A stretch of 64,000 nucleotides of DNA from Flavobacterium sp. LPB0248. Lineage in GTDB: Bacteria; Bacteroidota; Bacteroidia; Flavobacteriales; Flavobacteriaceae. The notes below the pieces were generated by a model. That model had not been told where the DNA came from and searched no databases. It worked only from the letters and a program-made list of their open reading frames with translations. The stretch is from positions 3,162,001 through 3,226,000 of the forward strand of contig NZ_CP058246.1 in NCBI RefSeq assembly GCF_013388355.1, read 5' to 3'. The translations under genes were made by a program, and so were the position numbers. Of the stretch, positions 7,326 to 17,290 are shown one piece after another (within the stretch, counting starts at the first letter, position 1; the number at the start of each line of letters is the position of its first letter).

Positions 7326-9692
7326 TTATTTCTCCAAATTCTCCAATTCCTCTTTTCTTGTTTTCTTCTTCTCAAAAGTTAAAACCAGCGATGGTAGAAC
7401 AACCAAGTTAGCAAACATTGCAAAAACCAAAGTACAAGAAATTAATCCTCCTAAAGCGATTGTTCCGCTGAAGCTTGATAACGTAAAAGTCGCAAAACCT
7501 AAGATCAAAACGATAGAAGTGTAGAATGTACTTACTCCAGTTTCTCTTAAAGCGCTGAAAACAGATTTTTTTACTTTTCCTTTATTTTGAGTCAATTCAT
7601 CTTTGTATTTCGCCATAAACTGAATGGCATTATCAACCGAGATTCCGAAAGCGATACTGAATACCAAAATCGTCGAAGGTTTTAGCGGAATTCCGAAATA
7701 ACCCATTAATCCCGAAGTGATGCAAAGCGGTAAAATATTTGTAATCAAAGAAGCTGCTACCATTTTGAACGAACGGAATAAATACAGCATCAAGATTGCA
7801 ATAGTTAAAATCGCAAACAATAATGATTCAATTAAGTTATGCGCCAAATAAGTTGTTCCTTTCTGGAAAACCAATGCTTTTCCTGTAATCGTAACTTCGT
7901 AACGGTCTTTCGGGAAAATTTCGTCAATTTTCTTGCGAAGTTTTCCTTCTACTTTTGCCATTTCATCTGTTCCAATATCTTTCATAAAAGTCGTGATTCT
8001 GGCATATTGCCCAGTAGAATCAACATACGCTTTCATTAGGTTTTCTTTACTGTTTTTGGTTGCATTTTTAGCATAACCTAAAATAAAAGTCTGTTCCTGA
8101 GAAGTTGGCAATTGATAATATTCTGGGTTTCCGTTGTAGAAAGCCTGTTTTGCATATTTAACCAAGTTTACAACAGAAACTGGTTTTGCCAATTCTGGAA
8201 TTTCAGAAATGGTATTTTGCAATTCGTCCATTTTACGAATTGTCGCTGGCTTCATAACACCTTTTTTCTTTTTGGTGTCAATCATAATTTCAAGTGGCAT
8301 TACACCGTTGAACTCTTTTTCGTAAAATAAAATATCCTTAAAGAAAGAAGCGCTTTTTGGCATTTCGCCAATCAAACTTCCAGAAACTTTCATTTGTCTA
8401 ACTCCATTCAAACTCACAAGAAACAGAACAGCGTAAATGCAATAAACAATTGTCTTTTTGCCTTTAACGATAGTTGTAACTGTATTTAAAAGTGTTGAAA
8501 TGTAAGTTTTGTCTAAGTGATATAAATGTTTCTCTTTTGGCAATGGCATAAAACTGTAAATAATTGGCACGATAAAAAGTGTCAAAGTATAAACAGAAAT
8601 CACGTTGATAGAAGTTACCAATCCAAACTCAAAAAGCAGTTCGTTTCCTGTAATCATCAAAGTTGCAAAACCAATTGCTGCCGTTAAGTTGGTCATAAAA
8701 GTTGAATGCCCAATTTTTGAAATAACACGCTGTAAAGCTTTTGCCTGATTGTTGTGTATTTTGATTTCCTGCTGATATTTGTTGATCAGGAAAATACAGT
8801 TTGTAATTCCGATTACGATAATCAGCGGCGGAATAATTGCTGTTAAAATCGTGATTTTATAACCAAATAAACCAAGTGTTCCAAACGACCAAGTTACTCC
8901 GACAATTAAAATACAGATTGAAATAAACGTAGCTCTGAATGAACGGAAGAAGAAAAAGAAAATCAAAGAAACGGTCAATAAAGACGCTCCAATAAATAAT
9001 CCGATTTCGCCTTTCATATTGTCTGCGTTAATCGTTCTGATGTATGGCATTCCAGAAACTTTAAGATCGATTCCGGTTGTTTTTTCGAATTTATCGATTT
9101 TAGGAACCAAATCATTCAAGATGAAAGTCTTTCTTTCAGCTGTATTTACCAGCGCTTTGTTCATGTAGATTGCAGATCGAACGCTTCCGCTTTCTTTGTT
9201 AAACAGCAATCCTTCGTAAAAAGGAAGATTGTGAAACAAATCGTATTGGACGCTTTTTAAATAATTGGCGTCAAGTACTTTGCTTTCATCAATAAACGGT
9301 GCTAGAACAAACTTTTGGTTTACCGTATCTTTTTCAAGTTTCTTTAAATCATTCAAAGAAATTACCAAATCAACTTCTTTGGCTTTTTTCAAACCGTTCA
9401 TCAATTCGGTCCAGGCCGCATAATTTTTTGGTGTAAAGAATTTAGGATCTTTAAAACCAATAACAATTAAGTTTCCTTCTTCGCCAAATTTGTCTAAGAA
9501 TTTTTGATAATCTTTATTTGCAACATGATCTTTCGGAAGCAGGTTTGCCTCGGTGTAAGTCATAGAAAGATTCTTCCACTGATAACCAAAGAAAAGAGTT
9601 AAAGCAGAAAGTATAACCAGAATCGTAATTCGGTTTTTAAGTATGATTCGGGCAAGTTTTTCCCAAAATCCAACTTGGACAGTGTTTTTCAT
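7326..9692 (-). CDS. RND/MMPL-family exporter
   Basis: 788-residue inner-membrane protein built as a tandem duplication. Each half has one TM helix, a large periplasmic loop, then five TM helices (first half: TM near 22-40, helix bundle about 232-390; second half: TM near 416-432, bundle about 625-775). It matches the MMPL/patched-like 'predicted exporter of the RND superfamily' group rather than AcrB-type pumps: no membrane-fusion or TolC partner is adjacent. The second bundle contains FSIAFGISVDNAIQFMAKYKDE, the Asp-bearing TM4-type segment used for proton coupling. Substrate unknown; relatives move lipids or hydrophobic molecules. Monocistronic or with the small gene downstream. Confidence 0.85.
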   Translation of the reverse strand: MKNTVQVGFWEKLARIILKNRITILVILSALTLFFGYQWKNLSMTYTEANLLPKDHVANKDYQKFLDKFGEEGNLIVIGFKDPKFFTPKNYAAWTELMNGLKKAKEVDLVISLNDLKKLEKDTVNQKFVLAPFIDESKVLDANYLKSVQYDLFHNLPFYEGLLFNKESGSVRSAIYMNKALVNTAERKTFILNDLVPKIDKFEKTTGIDLKVSGMPYIRTINADNMKGEIGLFIGASLLTVSLIFFFFFRSFRATFISICILIVGVTWSFGTLGLFGYKITILTAIIPPLIIVIGITNCIFLINKYQQEIKIHNNQAKALQRVISKIGHSTFMTNLTAAIGFATLMITGNELLFEFGLVTSINVISVYTLTLFIVPIIYSFMPLPKEKHLYHLDKTYISTLLNTVTTIVKGKKTIVYCIYAVLFLVSLNGVRQMKVSGSLIGEMPKSASFFKDILFYEKEFNGVMPLEIMIDTKKKKGVMKPATIRKMDELQNTISEIPELAKPVSVVNLVKYAKQAFYNGNPEYYQLPTSQEQTFILGYAKNATKNSKENLMKAYVDSTGQYARITTFMKDIGTDEMAKVEGKLRKKIDEIFPKDRYEVTITGKALVFQKGTTYLAHNLIESLLFAILTIAILMLYLFRSFKMVAASLITNILPLCITSGLMGYFGIPLKPSTILVFSIAFGISVDNAIQFMAKYKDELTQNKGKVKKSVFSALRETGVSTFYTSIVLILGFATFTLSSFSGTIALGGLISCTLVFAMFANLVVLPSLVLTFEKKKTRKEELENLEK

Positions 9693-9980
9693 AAAATCTT
9701 TAAAAATGGATGCAAATGTAGTGAAAAGTGCTCGAAATCATAAATATTCCGTTCTATTTTACTTAACGTTAACACAAAAATGAAAGTGCCATTATTGTGA
9801 TAATCTGTCCGTTTTTACTTCTAAACCATTAGGTTTTCTCATATTTGCATATAATTTCTATTTGGAGAAGATTTGAATCGGATAGTTTTCCTAATGAAAA
9901 AGGTCCCACAATGCCTTAACAGATTGGAGCAGATTCAGTAATTTTAGTCTTGAATTTGTCATAAATATAAAAAGAAGCAA

Positions 9981-10742
9981 ATGCAGCAAAACAATACAAC
10001 AACTTTTATTTTTCTGGCAATTCTATTGCTTTTGATCGTCATTATTTGTTTTATGGTCTATCAATTAATGCAGGCCAAAAAAGCAAAAGAAGATGCCGAA
10101 AAAAGTTTTTATGCATTGGAAGTAAAGGTGAACGATTTGCAATTGGAAAATTTAGAATCGAAACTGAATCCGCATTTGTTTAAAAATATACTGAATTCGA
10201 TTCAGTCGCATGCATATCAGACTTATTTTGCTCTAGATAAACTGGCCAATGTCTTGGATTATATTTTATACGAAAGCAAAAAGAAGTTTGTGACGGCTAA
10301 AGAGGAAATTGATTTTGCTTTGAATTTAATCGAAATTAATAAAATTAAAATCAGTCCGCTTTTTGAGCTTAAGGTTAAAACCAACATTAATGAGGAAGAT
10401 AAATTGTACGATCAGCCTTTGTTGGCGCCTTTAATTTCGATTGATTTAATTGAAAATGCTTTCAAACACGCCGATCTTCAAAGTGCAGATGCTTTTATTT
10501 CGGTGGTTTTTGAATTTAAAAACAATGCTTTTTTTATGACGGTTTCCAATAAAATCTCCGATAAAAAAGTACTGAAAAAAGAACGAAGTGGTTTTGGCCA
10601 TGCGACTCTCGAACACCGCCTTCGCATTATTTATAAGAATAATTTCAAACTCGATAAGTTTGTAGAAAATGATGTCTACATTGCTCATCTAAAAATAGAT
10701 TTACTTGAATACAAAACTGAAATGCTTGCTTCTGGACGATGA
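9981..10742 (+). CDS. LytS-type sensor histidine kinase
   Basis: 253 residues: one N-terminal TM helix (about 9-30), a short coiled coil (31-60), then the His_kinase region with LNPHLFKNILNSIQSHAYQ (phospho-accepting His65) and an HATPase domain with an N-box SIDLIENAFKHAD and a weak G-box (SGFGHATLEHRLRIIY). There is no periplasmic sensor domain, so the signal is probably sensed in or at the membrane or through a partner. The 3' end overlaps the LytTR regulator by 38 bp, which implies translational coupling. Confidence 0.9.
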   Translation: MQQNNTTTFIFLAILLLLIVIICFMVYQLMQAKKAKEDAEKSFYALEVKVNDLQLENLESKLNPHLFKNILNSIQSHAYQTYFALDKLANVLDYILYESKKKFVTAKEEIDFALNLIEINKIKISPLFELKVKTNINEEDKLYDQPLLAPLISIDLIENAFKHADLQSADAFISVVFEFKNNAFFMTVSNKISDKKVLKKERSGFGHATLEHRLRIIYKNNFKLDKFVENDVYIAHLKIDLLEYKTEMLASGR

Positions 10743-11424
10743 GATTCCAGGATTGACTTATTTGAAAATGCTTTGCGAGCAAATTCCAGAATTGGAAATT
10801 GTAAAAACATTTAATAATCCGCAAAAACTATTATCTGATATTCCAGAACTGGACTTTGATCTCTTGATTTCTGATATCGAAATGCCAGGAATGGATGGTC
10901 TGCATTTGGCTGAACTGCTAGATCATAAATTGGTGATTTTTTGTACCGCGTATAAAGAATATGCTGCCGATGCTTTTAATATTGATGCTGTAGATTATAT
11001 CACCAAACCTGTGAAATTAGAACGGCTTCAAAAAGCAGTTTCAAAAGCGCTGGAACGTTTCGATAAATCAGATAATTCAAAGAAGTTTATTCAGCTTAAT
11101 ACGGACAAAGGAAAAACGCTGCTGTATTTTAATAAAATTCAATATATAAAAACCGCTTTGAGCGATAGCCGAGACAAAACGGTTCTGCTTGCTGACGGAA
11201 GTTTTTTGAATTTGAAAAATGTAAAATTCGATACGCTTTTAAATGAATTGCCAGATGCCGATTTCTGTCGAATTAATAAAAAAGAAATTGTAGCTGTAAA
11301 AGCCATCAAATTCTTCAATCATAATGAAATTGTGCTTCATCATTTAGAAGAAAACAATAAAAATACAGCCTTAATTTTAAGCGAAACCTATCGTTCTGAT
11401 TTTTTGAAAAAAGTAAAATTATAA
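10705..11424 (+). CDS. LytTR-family response regulator
   Basis: 239 residues: receiver domain (about 1-120; DD at 11-12, phospho-acceptor Asp57 in LISDIEMPGMDG, Lys in YITKPVKLERL) and a LytTR DNA-binding domain (about 140-239). The start must be the TTG at 10705 inside the kinase gene. No in-frame ATG exists before residue 22, and starting there would delete the first receiver strand and the acidic pocket. Partner of the preceding LytS-type kinase; the nearest candidate target is the antiporter gene 113 bp downstream, but that link is only positional. Confidence 0.9.
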   Translation: MNTKLKCLLLDDEIPGLTYLKMLCEQIPELEIVKTFNNPQKLLSDIPELDFDLLISDIEMPGMDGLHLAELLDHKLVIFCTAYKEYAADAFNIDAVDYITKPVKLERLQKAVSKALERFDKSDNSKKFIQLNTDKGKTLLYFNKIQYIKTALSDSRDKTVLLADGSFLNLKNVKFDTLLNELPDADFCRINKKEIVAVKAIKFFNHNEIVLHHLEENNKNTALILSETYRSDFLKKVKL

Positions 11425-11537
11425 CTTATTACAAAGTTTTTCCGACTTGTTACATACATTGAAAATTAGCAGGAAATTTGCTTTTTCACTTAAAACTCAG
11501 TTCTGATATTTGCTGCAATAAATTTAAAGAACGAGTT

Positions 11538-13808
11538 ATGAATAAGATTAAGAACTCTCTATTCTACGTAACAATTATTGGTGGTTTTACCGCCCTAATA
11601 TATTGGGTAATTTCAAAAGGCGTCTCATTAGAAGCAGGACGTCATATTGTAAAGAAAAGTGTTGAAAGTAACCATTGGAAAGACTTTCTGCATTCGATGG
11701 TCGATAATTTGCAGCATCCTTTGGCCATCTTATTGGCACAAATCATTACTATAATTTTAGTAGCACGTTTGTTTGGCTGGTTTTTTAGAAAAATCGGACA
11801 ACCTTCTGTAATTGGCGAAATGATTGCCGGAATTGTTTTAGGGCCATCTTTGGTCGGAATGTATTTTCCGGAGTTTTCGGCAGCTTTATTTCCAAAAGAG
11901 TCTTTAGGTAATCTACAGTTTTTAAGCCAAATCGGTTTAATTCTTTTCATGTTTGTTATTGGAATGGAATTGGATCTGAAAGTCTTGAAAAATAAAGCAC
12001 ACGATGCTGTTGTTATCAGTCACGCTAGTATTGTTATTCCGTTTGCTTTAGGATTGTCATTGGCCTATTTTATATATGAAACTTTTGCGCCTCAGGGAGT
12101 CGAATTTTCATCTTTCGGATTGTTTATGGGTATCGCGATGAGTATTACGGCTTTTCCTGTTTTGGCTAGAATTGTCCAAGAACGCGGCATGCAGAAAACA
12201 AAATTAGGAACCATTGCCATTACTTGTGCGGCTGCAGATGATATTACAGCTTGGTGTATTTTGGCGGTTGTTATTGCAATTGTAAAAGCAGGTTCGCTTT
12301 CAAGTTCATTATATGTAATCGGAATGGCGATTTTGTATGTGATCATCATGCTAAAAATTGTTCGTCCGTTCTTAAAAAGAGTAGGAGATTTAAATGCAAC
12401 ACGTGAAAGTTTGAATAAACCAGTTGTTGCCATTTTCTTTATTACACTTTTAATTTCTGCTTATGCTTCAGAATTAATCGGAATCCATGCTTTGTTTGGT
12501 GCTTTCTTAGCTGGAGCAATTATGCCAGAAAACAATAAATTCAGAAACATATTTATTGAGAAAGTAGAAGATGTTTCAATCATTGTTTTATTGCCTTTGT
12601 TTTTTGTGTTTACAGGTTTGCGTACGCAAATTGGATTATTGAACGATCCTGAATTATGGAAAATTACAGGTTTAATTATTTTGGTTGCTGTAGTTGGTAA
12701 ATTCTTCGGAAGTGCTTTGGCGGCAAAATTCATGGGACAAAACTGGAAAGACAGTTTAGCAATTGGTGCCTTGATGAATACAAGAGGTTTAATGGAACTG
12801 GTAGTTTTAAATATCGGTTACGACCTTGGCGTGTTGTCTGCAGAAATTTTTACTATGATGGTAATTATGGCGTTGCTGACTACTTTTATGACTGGTCCAG
12901 CATTAGATCTTATCGAATTTATTTTTAAAGATAAAGTTACAGCTGTTCCAGAAGAAATTGGAACTAAGAGTAAATATAAAATCTTGCTTTCATTTGCTAC
13001 TCCAGAAAGAGGTAAAAAACTGCTTCAGATTGCTAATAGTTTGGTTAAAAAACAAGGAGATAATTCTGTTGTGGCAGCGATGCATGTGTCTTTAAGTACC
13101 GAAGTGCATTCTTTTGATGTTAAAGAACACGAACGCAAAATGCTGGTTCCGATTATCGAAGAATCAAATCGTCTGAATCAGAATGTGGTGAGTTTGTTTA
13201 AAGTTTCTAATGATATTGATTCAGATATTATTGATACGGCTAATCAAGGCGAATATGATTTATTGCTGGTTGGTTTAGGACAATCTATTTTTGACGGAAC
13301 TTTACTTGGGAAAATACTTGGCTTTACTACTCGAATCGTAAACCCAGATCGTTTGATTGATAAGTTTACAGGAAAAGAAGGATTATTTGAAAATTCTCCT
13401 TTTGATGAAAGAACACGTCATATTATTGCAAAGTCTAAGATGCCGGTCGGAATTTTTATTGACAAAGACCTAGAAGAAGTGAATCAGGTTTTGATGCCTG
13501 TTTTTAGTAAAGAAGATTCCTTTTTGATTGAATATGCTAAAAAATTAATCAATAATAACGGTTCTCAAATTACAGTTTTAGATGCTGGTGGAGAAGTGAA
13601 AAATACTAGAGAAATTCAAGAAACCATTCGTTCCATTGAACAGATTGCCCCAAATCACATCATGATTATGAATGACAGAACCTTGAAAAAAGAGTTTTTA
13701 GAAAGCCAAGATTTGATGATTATCAGTCTGGAAAGCTGGAAAAAACTAATAGAATCTCAAAGTATTTGGCTAAATAATTCTCCATCAGTTTTGATTCTGA
13801 AACCGTAA
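11538..13808 (+). CDS. CPA2-family cation:proton antiporter (Kef/CHX type)
   Basis: 756 residues from the ATG at 11538; an in-frame extension to 11478 lacks family support. One N-terminal TM helix is followed by a Na+/H+ exchanger domain of about 12 helices (about 75-440), including FGWFFRKIGQPSVIGEMIAGIVLGPS and the motif MNTRGLMELVVLNIG. The C-terminal half (about 470-756) contains two universal-stress-protein-like domains (SKYKILLSFATPERGKKLL and later MPVGIFIDKDLEEVNQVLMPV), as in plant CHX exchangers and their bacterial relatives. It likely exchanges K+ or Na+ for H+ across the inner membrane and is gated by the cytosolic domains. No TrkA-N domain is present. Confidence 0.9.
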   Translation: MNKIKNSLFYVTIIGGFTALIYWVISKGVSLEAGRHIVKKSVESNHWKDFLHSMVDNLQHPLAILLAQIITIILVARLFGWFFRKIGQPSVIGEMIAGIVLGPSLVGMYFPEFSAALFPKESLGNLQFLSQIGLILFMFVIGMELDLKVLKNKAHDAVVISHASIVIPFALGLSLAYFIYETFAPQGVEFSSFGLFMGIAMSITAFPVLARIVQERGMQKTKLGTIAITCAAADDITAWCILAVVIAIVKAGSLSSSLYVIGMAILYVIIMLKIVRPFLKRVGDLNATRESLNKPVVAIFFITLLISAYASELIGIHALFGAFLAGAIMPENNKFRNIFIEKVEDVSIIVLLPLFFVFTGLRTQIGLLNDPELWKITGLIILVAVVGKFFGSALAAKFMGQNWKDSLAIGALMNTRGLMELVVLNIGYDLGVLSAEIFTMMVIMALLTTFMTGPALDLIEFIFKDKVTAVPEEIGTKSKYKILLSFATPERGKKLLQIANSLVKKQGDNSVVAAMHVSLSTEVHSFDVKEHERKMLVPIIEESNRLNQNVVSLFKVSNDIDSDIIDTANQGEYDLLLVGLGQSIFDGTLLGKILGFTTRIVNPDRLIDKFTGKEGLFENSPFDERTRHIIAKSKMPVGIFIDKDLEEVNQVLMPVFSKEDSFLIEYAKKLINNNGSQITVLDAGGEVKNTREIQETIRSIEQIAPNHIMIMNDRTLKKEFLESQDLMIISLESWKKLIESQSIWLNNSPSVLILKP

Positions 13809-13833
13809 ATTTTTTGAAACTCCAAAATTTTAA

Positions 13834-13880
13834 AATCCCAAATTCCAATTTTACTTATTGGGGTTTGGGATTTTTTTTAG
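13834..13880 (+). terminator. Terminator after the antiporter
   Basis: AATCCCAAA...TTTGGGATT stem followed by eight T residues. The same stem design recurs after leuS (29547-29591). Confidence 0.8.
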
Positions 13881-14017
13881 CCACGAATTCACGAATTTTA
13901 ATGAATTTCTTTACGTTGGACTTGTCGATAAATTGCACAAATTACTAGCTGAAATTCGTGAAATTCAGTCGTAAAATTTTCGCAAAGGTTATGTACATAA
14001 ATTTGTGAATTCGTGGC
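13880..14017. repeat. Inverted repeat with GCCACGAATTCAC ends
   Basis: Outer 19-nt arms (13880-13898 and 13999-14017) are complementary except at one position. The same arm sequence forms a perfect 25-bp inverted repeat at 29603-29668, so it is a dispersed family. Confidence 0.8.
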
Positions 14018-14036
14018 GAAAAAATGACTTTAAAAA

Positions 14037-16532
14037 TTAGAGCCCAAGATCAAGAACATAAGAAATCTTAACCGCAATATTATCTTCAAATCTCAACAAC
14101 TGATTTGGACCGTATCTATAGAATCCGCCTAAACCAAAACCTTTAAAGATTTTGTTCAATTCGATTCCTGATTCAAAATAACCTTTGTCTAGAGTTTTGT
14201 AAGTTGGACCAACATGCTGTTCTGGTTTTTCCATGCTTCCCCAAGCCATTCTTGTAACTAAAACTAAAGATGGTCTTACTTTTCTAAAAAGTGTAAGTCG
14301 GTCAAAACCATGTTTAATTTGAAACATCAGATATTGGCTTGAAAAGAATTCATTAAAATACATGGTTTCAAAAGCATTTCGTCCTGCAAAAGTGATACGT
14401 TGAACAACTGTTTCTTTTGTTAAGTTATTCGGTGCAGTGTTGTACAAATGCGTAATAGGAACGTCTCCCATTGCCAAACCAGCTTGTAAAAGCAAACCTG
14501 TTTTCTGGCGGTTTAAGTATTGTTTTTCGTATTCAGCTTTAAAATCTATTTTGCTAAAAGTAAAATCATTTTCAAAAACATTCGGTAGAGATTGGGTATA
14601 CTGAAAAGTAAATCTCGGAAATTTTTTATCGCTTTCATTTCTTCCTGTCGGAGTCTGCATATAACTACTAAAAGGCGCCCAGACAATAGAAAGCATTGCT
14701 GTGGTCATAATATAATTAGAATACAGTTTTCCGTTTAGATTATACAGATAATCAAATTTCGGCTCGATATAATTTCGCGAAAGTTCTAAAACAGCCTCGG
14801 TTTTCGGAATAAATTTGGTTTGAACATTGGCACGCCATCCCACATATTCGTAAAAAGTACTGATGTTGATTGGTCGCGGATCGTAAATTTTAAAAATGCG
14901 TTTATCAACGCTAAAAACAGTACTCGCTATCTCTCGAACATCGTCGGCATAATAACCATTAAACCAAGTGTTGGTATGTTTGTCTAGCAATACGCCCCCG
15001 CCGACGCTATATTTAAAAACACCATCTTTCGTTCCGTAAGCTCCATAGCCTTCAAGGCGGAAGAATTTAGACAAACGATCATTTGTAACGCCTCCAATAC
15101 CTAGACGAAAACCTTCGTAATTGTTATAGCTTATGATTTTTTTTAGGTCTAAATCGACAGGGCCAATAGGATAGAAGCCGTTAATAATTTTTCGACCAAT
15201 TCCTAAACGTTTTTCAATTCTATTTCGAACAGAAAGACTGTCAAGTAACAAATACGTTTTCTGGCTTTTTAAGTCGAGATTTTCTTTTCGGTATGCTTCC
15301 CAAAAGCTTTCGGGCTTTTTGGCTGCATCGTCTTTAATTTCGATGTAAAGAGAAGGATTTTTTATCGGAGCGTCGGTATTCACGCGAATATCAAAACTAT
15401 TACTTTCTGAAAGCAGATAAGTAAAATCGGAAGCCACTTTTTTTCTGCGCTCTAAATTCTCTTCAACATCTCCGTCAAATTGAATCGTACCACCTAAAAT
15501 TCGAATGTCGTCATCATTTTTTCCTTTTACGATTTTAAAAGTGGTATTGCTCTGAAACCAGATTTTCTCTTTCGGAATATATTCAAATTCATGAATACCA
15601 CTAATATCCAAAACGCCTTTAACGCGCATTACCGCTTTCGCGACAGCGTAATTCTCTTTATCAATATATAAAACTCCTTCTAATCCTGAAGCTCTGTGTT
15701 TTGATTTGTTTTTGAAATAAATCATGTACGTATCGCGGCCTCGAATACTAACAGTATCTAAGAGTTTGTAATTGTAGCTTGAAGGAGCATTTTTCGAAAT
15801 CGGATTTTCGTATTTAGTTTCAAATAATTCGTATTTCGAATCGTAAATTGAAATAGATTGAAGGTTGAAAGCCAGAACTTCATAAATAGGCTGTTTGAAA
15901 CCAGCTATTTTTGTTCCTAGAACAGTTTCCTTCAATTTGTTATTTCCGAATTGATATTGAGAAACTTTCTCTGTCTGAAACAAATGCTGCTTGCTTACAA
16001 TTTCTTTAAACTTATAATCGGAAGAATCGATATTGATGATTTTTTTATTTAAATCTTTATACGCAGCCGAAGTATCAATACGGCCGTCAATCGAATCTGG
16101 ATTTGCGGTTACAATAAGTTTGTTATAGGTTTTATATTCAAAATTATTGAGTTTTTTCTGAGGATCGTTTGTTGCTTTACTGGCAATAACTTTTTTGATA
16201 ATAGTTAGAGCAGGATTTTCATTAGAAACAACAACTTCTTTTAAATCGTCAGTTTGTTGTAAAAGTGAGATTGAATAAAAAGTTTTGCTGTTGATTAAAG
16301 CAATGGTTTTTGACCTAAAACCTATATAAGAAACAGTAAGCGATGTGGCAGAGTTGCTAATTTTGAAAATAAACTTACCGTCAACATCTGTAATGGTGTT
16401 ATTGTTTTCTGAAGTGGTAATGGTAGCAAACGGAAGGGGTTTGTTGTTTGAATCGGTTACGATTCCGTTTATTTGAATTTGCGCCTGAAGGGTAAGCGTA
16501 AAAAACAAAGTCAAAAAACAAAATAGCTTCAT
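14037..16532 (-). CDS. Outer-membrane protein with carboxypeptidase-regulatory-like domain and DUF5686
   Basis: 831 residues. Signal peptide (1-17, ending LQAQ), a CarboxypepD_reg-like beta-sandwich (about 20-105; GIVTDSNNKPLPFATI...), a long periplasmic/plug-like middle and a C-terminal beta-barrel of alternating strands ending in VKISYVLDLGL with no T9SS tail. This is the architecture of the DUF5686 family of Bacteroidota surface proteins, whose substrate is not known. Transcribed alone, 120 bp downstream of frr, from which the terminator at 16594 separates it. Confidence 0.85.
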   Translation of the reverse strand: MKLFCFLTLFFTLTLQAQIQINGIVTDSNNKPLPFATITTSENNNTITDVDGKFIFKISNSATSLTVSYIGFRSKTIALINSKTFYSISLLQQTDDLKEVVVSNENPALTIIKKVIASKATNDPQKKLNNFEYKTYNKLIVTANPDSIDGRIDTSAAYKDLNKKIINIDSSDYKFKEIVSKQHLFQTEKVSQYQFGNNKLKETVLGTKIAGFKQPIYEVLAFNLQSISIYDSKYELFETKYENPISKNAPSSYNYKLLDTVSIRGRDTYMIYFKNKSKHRASGLEGVLYIDKENYAVAKAVMRVKGVLDISGIHEFEYIPKEKIWFQSNTTFKIVKGKNDDDIRILGGTIQFDGDVEENLERRKKVASDFTYLLSESNSFDIRVNTDAPIKNPSLYIEIKDDAAKKPESFWEAYRKENLDLKSQKTYLLLDSLSVRNRIEKRLGIGRKIINGFYPIGPVDLDLKKIISYNNYEGFRLGIGGVTNDRLSKFFRLEGYGAYGTKDGVFKYSVGGGVLLDKHTNTWFNGYYADDVREIASTVFSVDKRIFKIYDPRPINISTFYEYVGWRANVQTKFIPKTEAVLELSRNYIEPKFDYLYNLNGKLYSNYIMTTAMLSIVWAPFSSYMQTPTGRNESDKKFPRFTFQYTQSLPNVFENDFTFSKIDFKAEYEKQYLNRQKTGLLLQAGLAMGDVPITHLYNTAPNNLTKETVVQRITFAGRNAFETMYFNEFFSSQYLMFQIKHGFDRLTLFRKVRPSLVLVTRMAWGSMEKPEQHVGPTYKTLDKGYFESGIELNKIFKGFGLGGFYRYGPNQLLRFEDNIAVKISYVLDLGL

Positions 16533-16593
16533 ACAGAATGATATAGTTTCAAAAACGAAAAGAAATTAATTTTCGTATGCAAAAATAGCAATA

Positions 16594-16632
16594 AAAAAAT
16601 CCGTCTGGTACAATAAACCAAACGGATTTTTA
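16594..16632 (-). terminator. Terminator of the pyrH-frr unit
   Basis: AAAAATCCGTcTGGT / ACCAaACGGATTTTT hairpin between frr and the DUF5686 gene; it has A and T runs on both sides and is probably bidirectional. Confidence 0.8.
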
Positions 16633-16651
16633 TTTTATAACCAAATCTTAC

Positions 16652-17215
16652 TTATACTTTCATGATTTCGGCTTCTTTTGCAGCCAATAACTCATCAATT
16701 TTTTTAATGTAAGCATTTGTTAAGTTCTGAACTTCTTCTTCTGCCGATTTACAGATGTCTTCTGAAGTTCCTTCTTTTTCTAATTTTTTGATATCAGTAT
16801 TAGCATCTTTACGAGAATTACGAATACCAATTTTAGCATCTTCAGCTTCAGATTTTGCTTGTTTAGCTAAATCGCGACGACGCTCTTCTGTTAATGGTGG
16901 TACGCTAATGATTACCATATCTCCATTATTCATTGGGTTAAAACCAATGTTAGCGATTAAGATTGCTTTTTCAATTGCTTGCAGCATATTTTTTTCAAAT
17001 GGCTGCAATGTAATTGTTCTAGCATCTGGAACACTAATTTTAGATACTTGAGAAAGCGGAGTTGCAGATCCGTAATAATCTACAAAAACACCTCCAAGCA
17101 TAGCTGGAGAAGCTTTTCCTGCACGAATATTAAGAAATTCTTTCTCTAAGTGTGCAATAGTACCATTCATTGATTCCTCAGTACTTTCTAAAATAAAGTC
17201 TATTTCTTCAGTCAT
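16652..17215 (-). CDS. frr: Ribosome recycling factor
   Basis: Splits post-termination ribosomes together with EF-G. 187 residues, the usual length. Seen: LEKEFLNIRAGKASPAMLGGVFVDYYG near the N-terminus, PLSQVSKISVPDARTITLQPFEKNML, and the hallmark PPLTEERRRDLAKQAK followed by a long helical C-terminus. It follows pyrH on the same strand after a 75-bp gap that carries TTTTCAG word repeats. Confidence 0.97.
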   Translation of the reverse strand: MTEEIDFILESTEESMNGTIAHLEKEFLNIRAGKASPAMLGGVFVDYYGSATPLSQVSKISVPDARTITLQPFEKNMLQAIEKAILIANIGFNPMNNGDMVIISVPPLTEERRRDLAKQAKSEAEDAKIGIRNSRKDANTDIKKLEKEGTSEDICKSAEEEVQNLTNAYIKKIDELLAAKEAEIMKV

Positions 17216-17290
17216 TTTTTCTTTAGTTTTCAGTTTTCATTCTCAGTTTTCAGTTATAGTCTTGCGCGACTGTAAAACTGTTACTGATGA

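Noticed and set aside
9693..9980. A gene or operator in the 288-bp gap before the LytS-type kinase
   Set aside because: I found no ORF and no clear -7/-33 pair or palindrome; only an unremarkable A/T-rich region.
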